This document shows, piece after piece, positions 22,817-35,415 of a DNA stretch of 64,000 nt (its first letter is position 1; every line of letters begins with the position of its first letter). Source of the DNA: Trochalopteron elliotii (lineage: Eukaryota > Chordata > Aves > Passeriformes > Leiothrichidae); the NCBI GenBank assembly GCA_024734555.1, contig JANPWX010000340.1, forward strand, positions 131,313 through 195,312, in the 5' to 3' direction. The notes below the pieces were generated by a model. The model worked only from the letters and a program-made list of their open reading frames with translations. It made no database searches and was not told the DNA's origin. The position numbers were made by a program, and so were the translations under genes.

Positions 22817-25800
22817 CTGAAATGAGAAGTTACAGAAAGGACCTTTATTTAAATGCATTTGAGAAGGACACAGTACTGGTATGAAAAATAAACATGTTGA
22901 AGTATTTGAGTGTCTAACACAATACAGCAGGGACTGCATCAATACTTTTTGCAAAGGAAGCTTCAACAGGCCACGCAAGTGCTCCCTGTGAGTTAATAAT
23001 CTTGTTTTCCTAGTATGGTTAATGCTTGATTTGTGTAAGCCAAGCCAAAGGCAGAGAGTTTGGCTGGGTGAATCCAATACGGGCACCTTCCTGTCCCTGA
23101 TCAGGGCTCCTTTCTTTGTAGCTGGGTATGTAAATGACTAAACCAGCAACTTAACCTCCATCCCTCGCCTGAGCTTGTTAGCTGTGTCTGTTTTGATAAC
23201 CACATCGTTTTTAGGTGCTGCCAAGTGGGTATAGGATAGTGGATGTTTTTTTCAAGATCATTCTCATTTAGGGTTTCTTCTGAAGCTGAAAAAAGGGTAA
23301 CATTAGAGATAGTGTATGATTCTTGAAAAGAAACTTCTATCTCAAGTTGGAAGGGACCCATAAGTCCAAAGGGCATCCAACCAGTTTATGATGACCTTTT
23401 TTTTACTGCAGGAAAAAAAAATCAGTTTATTCTTTCAGAGACAAAGAGGATCCTGCTTGTGCCCGAGGAGGAGCCTGCGGGTGTTGCCCACACATAAGTT
23501 TGTATTTATGAAACTTCTTAGATCACAAAAAAAGCTTATTGAAGGGGATTCTGTTTCGTCCAGTCTGCCACTCAGTGCAGGACTTTGCCTATGTTGGATG
23601 GGTCAGTGAAACTTTCCCTGGCTGAGTCCCAAAAACTTCCATGCTGGAGACTACAGCATTTCTCCAGGACACTAATTTCAGTCTTGCTGTACCCTTCCTC
23701 CTGAATCATTTCCTGGAGTCTAAACTGAACTTTCCATGCCCTAATTTGAGGCCTTGCTGTTGCCAAAAAGAATGGCTGATCTCTGTTATCCTTGTAACTA
23801 CTCTTGAAATAATGCTTGACTGTGCTTAAAACACACTTTCATCTTATTTTTGCAGCCTAAACAAGTCTGTTCCCTCAGCCTTCCCTCTCAGATCAGGCAC
23901 TCTAAGCCCTTCATCATCTTTGTGGTCCTCCACTGCCTGGATTGTTTTTTGACACATTATTCTTGAACTAGGGGATTCCAAACCACCCATGTACCAGATG
24001 CCACCTCACAAGCATTGAGTAGAAGGAGGCAATAGTCACAGAATCAAATCATTTGGAAAAGCCCTATGAGATCATGGAGTCTAACCTATGACCCAACACC
24101 ACCGTGGCAATAGATCATGGCACTGAGTGCCACATCCAGTCATTCATTAAACACCTCCAGGAACAGTGACCCCACCACCTCCCTGGGCAGCTCTTTCCAA
24201 TATCTAATCATGCATTCAGTGAAGAAATTCTTCCTAATGTCCAGCCTGAACCTCTCCTGGCACAGCTTATGCCTGTGTCTTCTCATCCCATCACTGGTTG
24301 CCTGGGAGAAGAGACTGACACCTCCCCTACCCCAGCTGCATCCTCCTTTCAGGTATTTGTGGAGTGATAGAGTCCTTCCTGAGCCTCTTCTTCTCCAGCT
24401 CAAACAACCCCAGCTCCCTCAGCCACTTCTTGTAAGACTTGTGCTCCAGACCCTTCATCAGCTCTGCTGCCCTTCTCTGGACCCACTCCAGCCCCTCAGT
24501 GTTCTTCCTGAACTGAGGGGGCACAGAACTGGACACAGGACTCGAGGTGTGGCCTCACCAGTGCCACGTACAGGGGCACAGTCACTCCCCTGGTCCTGCT
24601 GGACACACTATTGTTGATGCAGGGCAGGTGCCATTGACCTTCTTGGCCACCTGGGCACACACTGGCTCATGTTCAGCTGCTGTCAACCAGCACCCCCAAG
24701 CCCCTTTCTGCTGGGCTACTTTCCACCCACTCTGACCCCAGCCTGTAGCCCTGCATGGGGTTATTGTGGCCAAAGTGTGGGACTCAGCACACTTGGTCTT
24801 TTTGAATCTCATGTTGTTGTTGTGAACAAACTTCAACTGAGGTCACTGTTAATCATACTGGGGAGTGTGAATTCCCAGTACTGACACCGGCATACTCGGC
24901 ATGGTATTGGCCACCAGCCAGGTGTCAACCCATTGACTGTGACAGTTTGAGGTCAGTGGTTTAGCCAACCTTTATTCCATCTAACAGTCTTTGTGTGTGA
25001 CCCCACTGTGAACCAAGAACACTGTGGGAGGTGGTATCAAAAGCCTTACTGAAGTGAAGGTACACTACATCCCTGCTCCTTTCTCATTCCCACATGCATT
25101 CATCACAGAAGGTAACCAGGCTGGTCAAGCATGGATTACCCTCACTAAGTCTGTGCTGACTGCTCCTGTGTTTATCTTTGTGTTGTTTACATGGTTGGAA
25201 ATGGATTCCAAGACTAGATACTCCACCATCTTCCCACTGACTGAAGTGAGACCAGCTAGCTTATAGTTCTCTGGCTTCTCTCTCCTCAAAGGCAGGCCTA
25301 GTATTAGCACATTTCCCATTGGCAGGAACCTCCTCTAACTGCTGTACCTTCTCATAAATGAAGGACAATTCCAACACTGGCCAACTCTATCTGCATTTCT
25401 AGGTGAATCCCACTAGACTCAATGGATTCACAATCACATATGTTGTTCCTATTTATTGCTTCCTTTCCATAACCTTACTGATTTACACAGAGGTTTGGGG
25501 GCAAATTTTGCTTGGGAAGACTGAGTGGTACCTCAGCCTTTTCCATGCCATCCATCACTAGGTTGTCTTCTCCCATCCACCAAAGGACCTGCATTTTCTC
25601 TGGACATTTTTTGTGATTAGTATATTTGTAACTCTGCATGTCCTTGCTCTTAGTTCCAGCTGAGCTCTAACCTTCCTGACCTTGCTTCCAAGTGCCTGTG
25701 CAAAACTCTTATACTCCTCCTTTGCTGCATGTCCTAGTTTCAACTTCTTACATGTTCTCCTTTGTTATAGGGAAGCTCTTTTGTCTAGCCAGCAGGGCTT

Positions 25801-28800
25801 TTTGTCCAAATTCCCAGTCTAACACTATGTGACAGATTCCTTCTGCACATCTAAATCTATTACTGACCTCTCATGAGCTTTTTCTAAAAATCACTTTTTC
25901 TCATTTATAGCAGCTTCCAAGGGAATTACGACTGATTCAGCAATTCCCTAAATAAACAGAATTTTGTTTTGAAGACAACTCTAGTATTTACCTAACCAGT
26001 CTTCCTCTGCACCCTGAACTCTTGTGAGGACTACAACCCAAGTGGCCACATTCAGGACCCATTCTTCTCTGTAGGCAGGTCAAGTTCAGCATTACCACTC
26101 ACAGGCACTTTAGTATTTGAATTAGACATAATTACTGACAGTTCCTAGGAACTTCATTGATTGTATCCACTCATTGCATAAGAGTTTTTCCTCTGTCAGA
26201 TGATGTCTGTGGAACTGAAAGCCCCTATGAGGACCAGGGTCTGGGAATTAGAGTAGTTTGTTTTCCAGTTGTTTGTTGAAAACGTCCTTTGCTGCCAAGT
26301 CCCTGAGATACTGAACACTTCACTGCACACGGAATTCTTGTTTCTTTGCTTAAGTGTTCTGAACTTGCTGGCAGCCTCAGAATAGCCTCTTCTCTGAGCA
26401 GAAAGGTCAAAGTCTCACTTGTTGCCTTCTCCCTTGCTTACCTCCTCCATTTACATCTACTGCTAAGTGACTGTTGTGGCACTTATTTTCTAAGGAACAG
26501 TATTAGCCTTTATAGTAAAACTGATCTAAAGAAGGGAGTCTTGATTCTGGTTTTATAGTGTTAGAAATGTAGCAGGAGACTAGGCCAGGCTGGATGGCTT
26601 TGAGCATCTTGGTCTAGTGGAAGGTGTCCCTGCCCCTAGTAGAGGGGCTGGAACTGGATGGTCTCTAATGTCCCTCACTCAACAATACAATTCTATCATA
26701 TGCTAAGCTGGCACCTGTCCAGGAGAGAGCATTTCATTTTATTGACCTCGTAACTATCTTGTCACCAACTCTTCCATTTGTAGCTGCCATCTCCCTGGTA
26801 CTGAAAGAGCAGCCTTAGCTCAGTCCCCATCATTACTGATGGTATAATCATGCCTGGACAACTAGCATGAATTCCTTTGGCAATAAAACAGAAACCATCT
26901 TTGTTCCACTGGTACTTACTGAGTCTGTGTTCACAGTGCAGAACTTAGGCCTGCCTCTGCTAAGTTATAAACACTTATAGGCATCTATTTTTATTGCAGG
27001 AATCCAGAGTTCAATGCTGCTGGAGAATCAGCTTCACCAGAACATCAGTGAAGCCATTTTGAAAAATGAGTAATTAACTACAGTGTCAAGATTAAATTCC
27101 TGAAAGACCATAAACCACCAGTAGATCTGTTTATCCTAAAAGAAAACTTTCATCCTTGTCTTGTGAAAGTGATAATCCATCTTCCTCTTCTTCCAATGTC
27201 CTTTCTAAGAACATTGTTTACAATGTGCTTACAGACAGATCAGGATTCAGTTATATACTGAATGCTCTCCATATCCTTGCCCTCATGGATTTTTGCTACA
27301 GCCATAAATGAGAATATATTGCACTTTGAACTGGCAATTTTAAGTTTCATGATCTGTTAGTCCATGGTTCTATTGTGAGGTAGTTATTACAGCAAAATAA
27401 AAAAACCCTTCTGAATGAATTTCCCAAAGTAAGAACAAAGTAATTTAACCATCTAAGAGGCTGATGCTGGAAGAAGTAAGACATCAGATTAGCATACCAT
27501 TGTGACTCTGCCAGTTTCTAGGAAGTCTGAAAGAGCATTTCTGCTGACAGGAGGATTCTGAAAGTAGTTTTTACAATTGAATTTAAAATATCCCTTCCCT
27601 CATCATCTACTTTCATGATTCTGCTTAGAGGTTCTTCCCACAAGAATTTATCATTGTAACAGGTCATTTTCTTAGATGCCTCACCATTTTGTCCAATCGT
27701 GAAAGAAAAAAATCTATTCCTAATATTTTCTTAGTTTCAAAAAGTGTCAGAAAAAATTCACTTCATGTTAAGATTTGTAGATCTGCACTCCTGCAGTCAT
27801 CAATTCAGTTTTCAAATACAGCAATCTCCTCTATACTTCTACCTCAGACACTATATTTGTTTAGAACTCTTTATTTATAAAGTCACTTAAATGTATCCAT
27901 GAAACATCCTTGTTCTGCACTGAGATATTTTTATCACCAATAGATTATTTGGTCTTTCAGGTGATCCACAGACCAGAGATCTGTCAGTAAATGTCAGCTA
28001 CAGTAGTGACACTGTGCAAGAAGTGATGTGTCCTGAGTATTCACATCTTTACAACTGCTCAGTCTTCAGGAGCTCCTTTCCCTCATAGATCAAGAGACAG
28101 CATTCAATGTATTCTGTGTGTATATTTCAGGCATTAAATTAATGACAAACCACTGTTTATGAATTGTCATAGAAATGTAACATTGCTCCCTAAACATTCT
28201 AAGTTCCTCAAGTCATGGGTCCATTTTGGTTAACGGCTGTTGATTTTCTTACATCAAAAATCACCCAGAGGTTTTCTGCAAAGCTGTTCTGCAGGACACA
28301 TCTTGGCATGTAAGTAGAACATGGGGTTTCAGAATGCCTCCTGTTTCTTTAAATCACTTGCCAAAAGATTAAATTCCACGTACTTACAACCTGGAAAATC
28401 TTTAAATGGTTATGAGGTTGAAATTGGTTAATAAAAGCTAAAGCTGAATTGTGAGAAATGTTATGTGGTCTGTCAGGACCCGAGCAATGCTGATCAGCTT
28501 TGCCTATGACATTTCATTCATTACTCACTGAACAGCTATCAAGCTTACTCTATTGTTCAGTCATCCTGCTTAGAGATCTAATCCAACTGGATTATATTAA
28601 AGTGAATTTTAGTTAGGTTTAAACTTCCATCTTTGTTTTTGGCTGACTGAGAGTCAAGGCAAGTAGAACACACTCATAGGTGAACTCAAGAGAAGGAAGT
28701 TTTTGGTCCTAACAGGAGTCCTTTCCAGTGTTTCCTGTGTATTTTATATCCTGTTGTGCCTTCATTACTGTTGTACCTTCTAATAGGATTAACAGTCATG

Positions 28801-31800
28801 AAAGAATTTGGGATTAGCAGACTGCTTCTTTTTATACCCTAAGCAGAAAGCTCAAGATTTGCAGGGACCAACTGTAAACAAACAACAGCATTTTGTTGTA
28901 TCACATGGAGCATTTTCATCTGCAGACAGCTAAAAGTCAAAATCAATAGCTTCCAAATTAAAATCATAATTTAAATTAGAAAAAAACTAGTTGCTAACAC
29001 TTTTTTATTCTTAAACTAAAAGCAGACTGTGTCCAACAGTAACTAGGGGAAAAAGACAGAATGGGAACTGCAAAGTTTAGACACTATGTGGAGAAAAATC
29101 ATAGAAGTGGTAATTGAGAAAGTGTATTTAAAGCACTTGTCCCAGTACCTGTGGGTAGGGTTGGTTTTTTAATTTATAATCCTCATGTTTTTGTAAACGG
29201 TCACAAAACAAGACAGACACTGTGTGGTAACCAGTTTCGCTTTTTGAAGTTAATCAGGCTAATATTTACTTTCAGGTAAGGACCACATGATCTTTAAAGG
29301 TCCTTCCCAATCCAAATAATTCTATAGTTCACAAAACAGTGCTGCAGGCACTCTACATAGAGCATTAAAAAGCTTAAAATACACAGCCTGCATTTGTAAA
29401 ATGAAACCATGATTCTGAATTACTTCAGCACATATATTATAATTTACTATTTTCTGGATTTATTTAACACAAAAATCAAGCACTCTCAAATAAAGAACAT
29501 TTATTACTTGATTTATGAACCATGTACTAAATAACACATTCTCAAACACATGAAGTATTAAGAACTTACCTAAGCATGGTGCTATCCAATATACTAGTGT
29601 GTAACTCAAAAATTTGTCATAGAAACAATCTGCATGTAATGAAAAAGCCAGTGCTGGGTTAAATATTGCTCCTGTGAGATTTCCACCTGCAATAAGATGT
29701 AAACAGCATGAAATCAAACCATCTTTCTTAATATTTACTTTAAATTCAAATGCACATATACCATACTACAAGAAATCTACACCCTGCAATAAAATCAATT
29801 ACCAGTAACAGTTTGAACAGGTAAAACTCCCCTGAAGTTATTCACCTGATGACGTAGTAAACAGTTGAACTGTTTTCTCAAAGGCTTTAAAACATGTGAA
29901 GGGTAAGCTATAACTTCCTTTATCTCTTTCTAGCAAATATTCTTTAAAGAGATAGGTCTGGCTAATGCTGCATGTTTCTATTGATAAAGCTAGAAGCTAT
30001 TTCCATATCATGATTTTAGAGAAGACAGAAATTACTTAAGCCATTACATTTCAGCCTTGTGTCACATGAAACACATATGCAAGATAAAAGAAAAAACTGT
30101 CAAGTAGTGTTCTTGCTAAGCTGACCTCTGCACTTTCTTATAAGAGAACACTAATATTATTATATCAATGTTAAGATTTTCAGATGGTATAACAACTGTG
30201 GGAAAACTCTGCATGTTGTTCAAAGAAAATAAAAGGAAAAGCCACTCCACTGTCTTGTAGAAGGAAGCCAGGCATCTTTCCTTGCCTCTGATTTCAGACG
30301 TAAATGAAGTTGCCTAAACATTTTCTAAATAACAAGATCCAAACACATTACACTGGGGACTAAACTGCAGATGAACCTGGAGATAAGTGTGTTTAATTCT
30401 GACATGTGTTGTTCCTCTCATTGCAATTCTGCAGAAAAAGCATTACTCATAGCTAAATTACCTGTATTCCTGTACTGTTAGTTACTTACCACCTCATACC
30501 TGTTTTATCTATTAACCTATTCCATAAAGTATTCTATAATTGCATCTGTATAATTCCTTACAGCTTATTCTTGACTTCTCCCCAAATAAGCTTGTATGAG
30601 CTTTGAACTTACCCTCTGTACAAATACCCTGCTGGTGTAACCCTCATTTGCTATCACTGTGCAATCATTTACCCAAAGTTTTAGTAAGGTCTTTGGCATT
30701 CTCTTCTTCTGTATTTCTCTTTCTATATTCTCCTTATTATTTCTTTTACTAGTATTATTGCAGTTCAGGAAAATTTTAATTTTTGTTTGCCTACTCAGTT
30801 TACTGTGGTTTTACATTTGTGCTCAAGAACAAGTCAGATTTACTGCACAGTCTTGTTTTTCTGCACACTGACATATTAGCAATGTCCACGGTTGCCAGGA
30901 AGCCCAGATACAATAATTTACTTTATTTAATCTATTTATGACTCCACTGCTTTTGCTTTTATATCCACAAACATACAGTTGAAAGCAGAATTTCACTCTC
31001 AGGATGCAGCTGATGAACATTAAGCATTAGACAGAGTTTTAACTGATGTATTTCTTCAATTTTCATTACTAATAACTACTGGAATATCAACCATAGGCCA
31101 GGGGCACCACTATAATCTTATTTAAAATTACTTATTTAACACCTCAGTCTGTGTACCAGAAAAGACAAATTATTTTATGGCAGAAGTGTAATCTCTTTGA
31201 TGGGGTATGCATAAAACTTTAAAAGGGGAAGTAATGCCACACAGTGCATGAGAAAGTAATTTTACCTTTCTGCCTTTGTTAAAGGCCAAAATTAAGAAGA
31301 AACTCAGAATTAAAAATATGTATGTCATTTGTACCTTGATATGTTAGGCTCAGAAAAATAGAATCAATTTCATATGATTCTGACTAAACTGTAATGCTGC
31401 CAGTAAATTAAAAAGCCCTCAAAAGATGTATTTTTTAACCCCTAAATAACTACTCTCCCAAAGAAATTCTACAAAAATACTCTTTACCATCTTGTATATG
31501 GTCTGCATCCTTAGATAATGAGTTGCTCCTTTAATATGTAAAGACATAAGGTTCTTTTTTTCCCCCCCTTTATTTAGTAGAAAAAAGGAAGTGAAGTATT
31601 GGACCTTTTGTGTACAGTATGTACTACTATAAAAATGTGGGTTGTGTAGGACTAAATGTTAAAAAAAAAACCAACGTATTTTTAATTGTGAAAAAGTATA
31701 AGAAAAACTGAAGAAACAGCTTGTAATTTCAATAATACTGTATAACCTGATGTTATTTGTTGGAGTAAGGTGCATGGCAGACAAATAAACAGTAAACAAG

Positions 31801-34354
31801 GAAGTTCAAAAGATTTCCTGAGAATGATCCAGCCCAGCTAAATCATGCATCTGTCTGTCTGCACAGCCTGCAGATGAGAACTCACCCTGCTGGAGGCCAC
31901 TACTTGTGACACCTGATTTGTCAGTGGCTCTCCCTACTGCGTGTAAGAAGCAGAGGTGGGACAGACATGGTTAGGGCTATGCCATGACATCCACAGGATA
32001 TATGGGATATGTGCAGCAGACATCCATGGCCACTCACCAGGCTCCTCATTACTGCCTCGGCCGTGACAGGATCTGAATAACTCTGTATTGTTATAATAGA
32101 CAAGTAGATGGTAGTTTAAAAGAAATGCAAAGGAAAACGTCCAGGTAGCACAGGGTGTTGTGCACACGATGCAAAAGAGGCCTGAGGTTTCCTAGAAGAA
32201 CGTGCAGATCAATTGCACCAGAGAGTCCCAACAAGCCCAAGTTTATGGCATGGAAGGGCACTTGCAAACACTCAGCCTTCACATGGCACACTTAAGCCTT
32301 CTCCTGCTAGAAAAGGACAGGAACCTGGCCAATGACACTGGGAGTGAGTTCTTTGTATGAATGAGCTAAAAGAAAGGCAACATGACACGTATTATTTTAT
32401 ATGACTTTGCTAAGCAGGAGAAGAATGTTAGGAATCAGCAATGCAGATTTCTATGCTTGTAAGAAGAGGGAGGAGGATATTTGGCTACACTTCCACCAAG
32501 CAACTCAGAAATATATTTAATGTCCTCAAATGCACTGACACCTTGCTTCTGCTTTTAGAAAGTAGTTCAAATTGCTAAGTTAATTCTCAAAATTCCCTGT
32601 TGACTTTTAGGTATTAGCTAATTTCAGCTAAAGATAATAAGTAAGGGTTTTTACATTGCTACATCTGAAAATGTGACTGTACACTGTTCTAGATGCTATT
32701 ATGTTAAATAGCATTAATACAGCTAAACCTTTAGGACAAGGCATCAATGACATCCTGGATGTTTGCAGGTAAGAGAAGTGATCTCCCTCTCTCAAAGAGA
32801 TTTGGTAATCCCCTAGATGACTTTTTCTGTGGTGGGGGCAGTAGCAACAGCAAGAGTTCTGTAATCATCTCTTTCACCTCTCCAAGCTACACCCTCTCCT
32901 TGCCAGTGGGAGGACTCCCTGCAGGGCAGTCCCCAGGTGACCTAACAACCGTTGTCACTTCGGTGGGAACAAGAGGGAACATCAACAGTCAGAAGAAAAA
33001 GACTTTCAGACTGACTCTCCTCACCTCTCCCTTCCCACTGGCCCAGAGAGGATGCACAGGTGACAGCGTCCCGGCTCTGGGAAGCACGAGGTGACAATCA
33101 GGTAACGAAAGGCAGGGATATGGACACACATAGCATTACAGACAAGGGAGGCTCTAATACAACAGGCACCTATTTTTTTCCCCTTTTTTTACATTTGGTC
33201 TCATGAGGTATTATTTCTGTATGCATTCCACAAATAACCGTTCCCGCTTCTGATTTAAGGAAGTAATTAAATAAACTGCACTGATATGAATTATGCATTA
33301 TTTAAATGCAGAGCTTCCATATTACCAGTCTGTACCCTGCTGTTGCACAATCAGCACTTTCTCCTGATGCAGCCAGCGGTGCTGTCCCAATGTCACTTAG
33401 TAATCAGAGCACATAGGATGAAATCTCTCACGCTGTATAAATAGTTGGATTATGAAACAATCCTTCACTGAGATATTTTAACACTTTACCATATGTAGTT
33501 GCAGACCTGACATCACTTTAACTGCATAACTCATTTCATTCTTAACCCCATACCTGCCTGGAATGCAACCAGGCAAACTTTAAATAAACGCCAAGTGAAG
33601 TTTGCGTACGTCGGACGATACAAAAAGAAATCATCAAGGAAAGTGTAATTAAAAAAAAAGTATTGTGCATCTTAACACTTCTAAGAAAACAGTAAGAACC
33701 CCTTCCATTACAACTTTATTGCAGGAACAGAAGGAAAAAAAAAAAGTAAAAAGACTGACCTGCATACACGAGCATGGTGATGAGAAGAGCAATCAAATGG
33801 ACCCTGTATTTGGGATTAACACTTTCGGCTCGCAGGACGGCCAGCTGGAAAACGACAGAAAAGAGCAGTTCTATGCAGAACGCCTGCGTCTCTGTAGTCT
33901 GCATGGGGCTGCCGCAGCCCTGCGAGAGTGCTCCGAGATGTGCCTCTGTCATCTCCAGACTCCAGATAAAGTGCATGAACACTCTGGCGAGCAGCGCAGC
34001 CACGAACTGAGCGGCGATCTTGAGTCCCCCCATGCTGAGCGATGTCCCGCCGCCCCACATGGGCTGCAGGGTCCCGCAGGGATTGCAAGCGCTGCCGGCC
34101 AGGGTCAGGCCGTGCAGGACGGTGAAGCCGTAGGTGAGGGTGAGGGCGGTGTGCGGCTTCGGCTCCACGTTGCCGAGCAGGCTGAGCTCGTTCGTGCAGG
34201 CGCAAATCTGGAAGGTGCTGAACATCTCCACGAGGAAAGCGAAGAGCAGCGGGCGGGAGTACAGCCGGCGCCGGGCCAGCCTCCGGCACAGCCCCACGGC
34301 CACCACGACGCCGGACATCAGCAGCAGAGAGCTCCCGAGCCCACCGACAGCCAT
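22764..34354 (-). CDS. AQP11: AQP11, aquaporin-11 (gene span, three coding exons)
   Basis: AQP11 is a superaquaporin of intracellular membranes (ER and vesicles) that passes water and probably hydrogen peroxide; loss in mice gives vacuolated proximal tubules and cystic kidneys. Coding segments on the minus strand are 34354-33760, 29686-29570 and 22816-22764, all joined by phase 1 introns, giving 254 residues (human 271). The first pore box is NPC at residues 91-93, the superaquaporin signature, in the context [15 protein letters not shown]. The second is NPA at 208-210 in [19 protein letters not shown] cysteine at 219, 11 residues after Asn208, corresponds to human Cys227, implicated in oligomerisation. 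Hydrophobic membrane segments lie around 9-22, 35-52, 73-90, 111-132, 160-175 and 185-198. The gene converges on CLNS1A, as in mammals. Exons 1 and 2 are certain; exon 3 is well supported but its sequence is divergent. Confidence 0.93.
24038..25320 (-). mobile_element. CR1 LINE, reverse, with reverse-transcriptase remnants, in AQP11 intron 2
   Basis: The 3' end is at 24038 (CACAGAATCAAATCATTTGG on the + strand). The minus strand carries CR1 ORF2 remnants in order: a [20 protein letters not shown] segment (about 25270-25220), [13 protein letters not shown] (about 25070), and MRFKKTK (about 24810), then the C-terminal RT part and tail. Many stops and frameshifts; inactive. Confidence 0.85.
25321..26580 (-). 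repeat. Degenerate stretch upstream of the reverse CR1, unassigned
   Basis: Continues the composition of the CR1 on its 5' side and could be decayed 5' LINE sequence, but I could not place it with confidence. No exon recognised. Confidence 0.3.
26581..26702 (+). mobile_element. CR1 3' tail, forward
   Basis: GGCTGGATGGCTTTGAGCA, GGAAGGTGTCCCTGCCCC and the end ACAATTCTATCATA are the standard CR1 3' end. Confidence 0.85.
26703..29280. other. AQP11 intron 2, remainder
   Basis: AT-rich, no further AQP11 exon. One splice-flanked short frame on the + strand at 27000-27073 is treated as a finding, not as a gene. Confidence 0.5.
29281..29327 (+). mobile_element. CR1 tail, 47 bases, in AQP11 intron 2
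   Basis: GACCACATGATCTTTAAAGG followed by TCCTTCCCAATCCAAATAATTCTATAG is a minimal CR1 3' end. Confidence 0.8.
29570..29686 (-). CDS. AQP11: AQP11 coding exon 2
   Basis: 117 bases; acceptor TTATTGCAG, donor G|GTAAGT. Encodes [20 protein letters not shown] to VYWIAPCLG, carrying the NPA box and the conserved YWIAP before the last membrane segment. Confidence 0.96.
29687..33759 (-). other. AQP11 intron 1
   Basis: About 4.1 kb, AT-rich, no CR1 or additional exon recognised. Frames near 32-33 kb have no splice-site or homology support. Confidence 0.6.
33760..34354 (-). CDS. AQP11: AQP11 coding exon 1
   Basis: Encodes [20 protein letters not shown] to [10 protein letters not shown], 198 full codons, with a Gly codon split by the donor G|GTCAGT. 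The ATG has good context (G at -3, G at +4). Contains the NPC box at residues 91-93. The exon is GC- and CpG-rich at its 5' half. Confidence 0.96.
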
Positions 34355-34842
34355 GCCCGGAGCTTCACAGGCCCGAGGGCTCGCAGAAGGTCCAGCCCCA
34401 CCACCTGCGGGGAGAAAGCAAGCAGGAGAGGGAGGGAAAATGCCCTCGCTTTCCCCTGGAGGTAGGAACCAGCGTCTCTTCCCACCTGCGAGGAGCCTGA
34501 CTCACCCTCCGCTCGGCGGAGCAAAGGGCAGGGGTGAGGGCAGGGGGATCCCGCTTCCTGCCAGGGCGAGGGTTAGGACATGGAAGCTTTCTCCCTGCGG
34601 TGGAAAAGCTCGGGGACGGGAGCGGGGACAAGAGGGCTCTGCTGCCCCCTCAGCCCCTCCGCCGCGGGACGGACCGAGCTCCCCCGTTCCCTCAGCCTGC
34701 CGGAGGATAGGCAGGGAAGGGAGGGCCTGGGCTCCCGGCCGCGGGGGAACGGGAGGGGAGCCGACTTTCCCGGCGGGATCGGCGTTGCGGTGCGTCCCTG
34801 GCCGCGGGAGCGGTTCCAGCCCCGGCTGGCTGGACCGTCACT
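33880..34842 (-). promoter_or_regulatory. AQP11: CpG island spanning AQP11 exon 1 and its promoter
   Basis: Dense CpG and high G+C from the middle of exon 1 to the assembly gap, in contrast to the AT-rich intron. No TATA box seen near the ATG. The island continues beyond the gap to about 35275. Confidence 0.6.
34405..34505 (-). other. AQP11: Predicted 101-base intron in the AQP11 5' UTR
   Basis: On the minus strand a strong donor GAGG|GTGAGTCAG ends a possible noncoding exon at 34506, and a strong pyrimidine-rich acceptor CTTTCTCCCCGCAG lies just before 34404, 50 bases upstream of the ATG. A first exon that is noncoding is inferred from these signals only; unspliced initiation inside the island is also possible. 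Confidence 0.4.
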
Positions 34843-35208
34843 NNNNNNNNNNNNNNNNNNNNNNNNNNNNNNNNNNNNNNNNNNNNNNNNNNNNNNNNNN
34901 NNNNNNNNNNNNNNNNNNNNNNNNNNNNNNNNNNNNNNNNNNNNNNNNNNNNNNNNNNNNNNNNNNNNNNNNNNNNNNNNNNNNNNNNNNNNNNNNNNNN
35001 NNNNNNNNNNNNNNNNNNNNNNNNNNNNNNNNNNNNNNNNNNNNNNNNNNNNNNNNNNNNNNNNNNNNNNNNNNNNNNNNNNNNNNNNNNNNNNNNNNNN
35101 NNNNNNNNNNNNNNNNNNNNNNNNNNNNNNNNNNNNNNNNNNNNNNNNNNNNNNNNNNNNNNNNNNNNNNNNNNNNNNNNNNNNNNNNNNNNNNNNNNNN
35201 NNNNNNNN
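34843..35208. other. Assembly gap, 366 N
   Basis: Run of N within the GC-rich region upstream of AQP11. Sequence content unknown; part of the AQP11 promoter and the 3' part of the LTR-like element may be lost here. Confidence 0.99.
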
Positions 35209-35325
35209 CACCGACACGGCCGCCACACGGCCCCGCCTGCCCGCGCACAGCAGGTCCCTCGCCCCGCGGATTGCAACGAGCCAGAGAGAGAGAGAGTGGT
35301 TATTTATTTAGAATTGCGCCAACCC

Positions 35326-35359
35326 GCGTGCTCGGTGGTGTTCAGCAAAAGGAGCACGC
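35326..35359 (-). other. 8-base-arm hairpin at the predicted LTR transcript start
   Basis: GCGTGCTC (35326-35333) and GAGCACGC (35352-35359) pair exactly around an 18-base loop. On the minus strand it starts about 23 bases after the TATA box, so an RNA starting there would begin with this stem. Confidence 0.6.
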
Positions 35360-35415
35360 CAACTATCAGAACTTTTTTTACTATTTATACATTGTAGCAC
35401 ATATAGGCATTAAAC

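Noticed and set aside
22700..23086. 128-residue minus frame covering AQP11 exon 3
   Set aside because: It is a different frame; the phase set by AQP11 exon 2 gives the short reading ending at 22764.
23101..23376. 91-residue minus frame downstream of a pyrimidine tract
   Set aside because: Looks partly coding by eye, but no homology recognised, and its start overlaps a CR1-like scrap at about 23340-23380.
33665..34465. 266-residue plus-strand frame
   Set aside because: Antisense shadow of AQP11 exon 1, which has both pore motifs on the minus strand.
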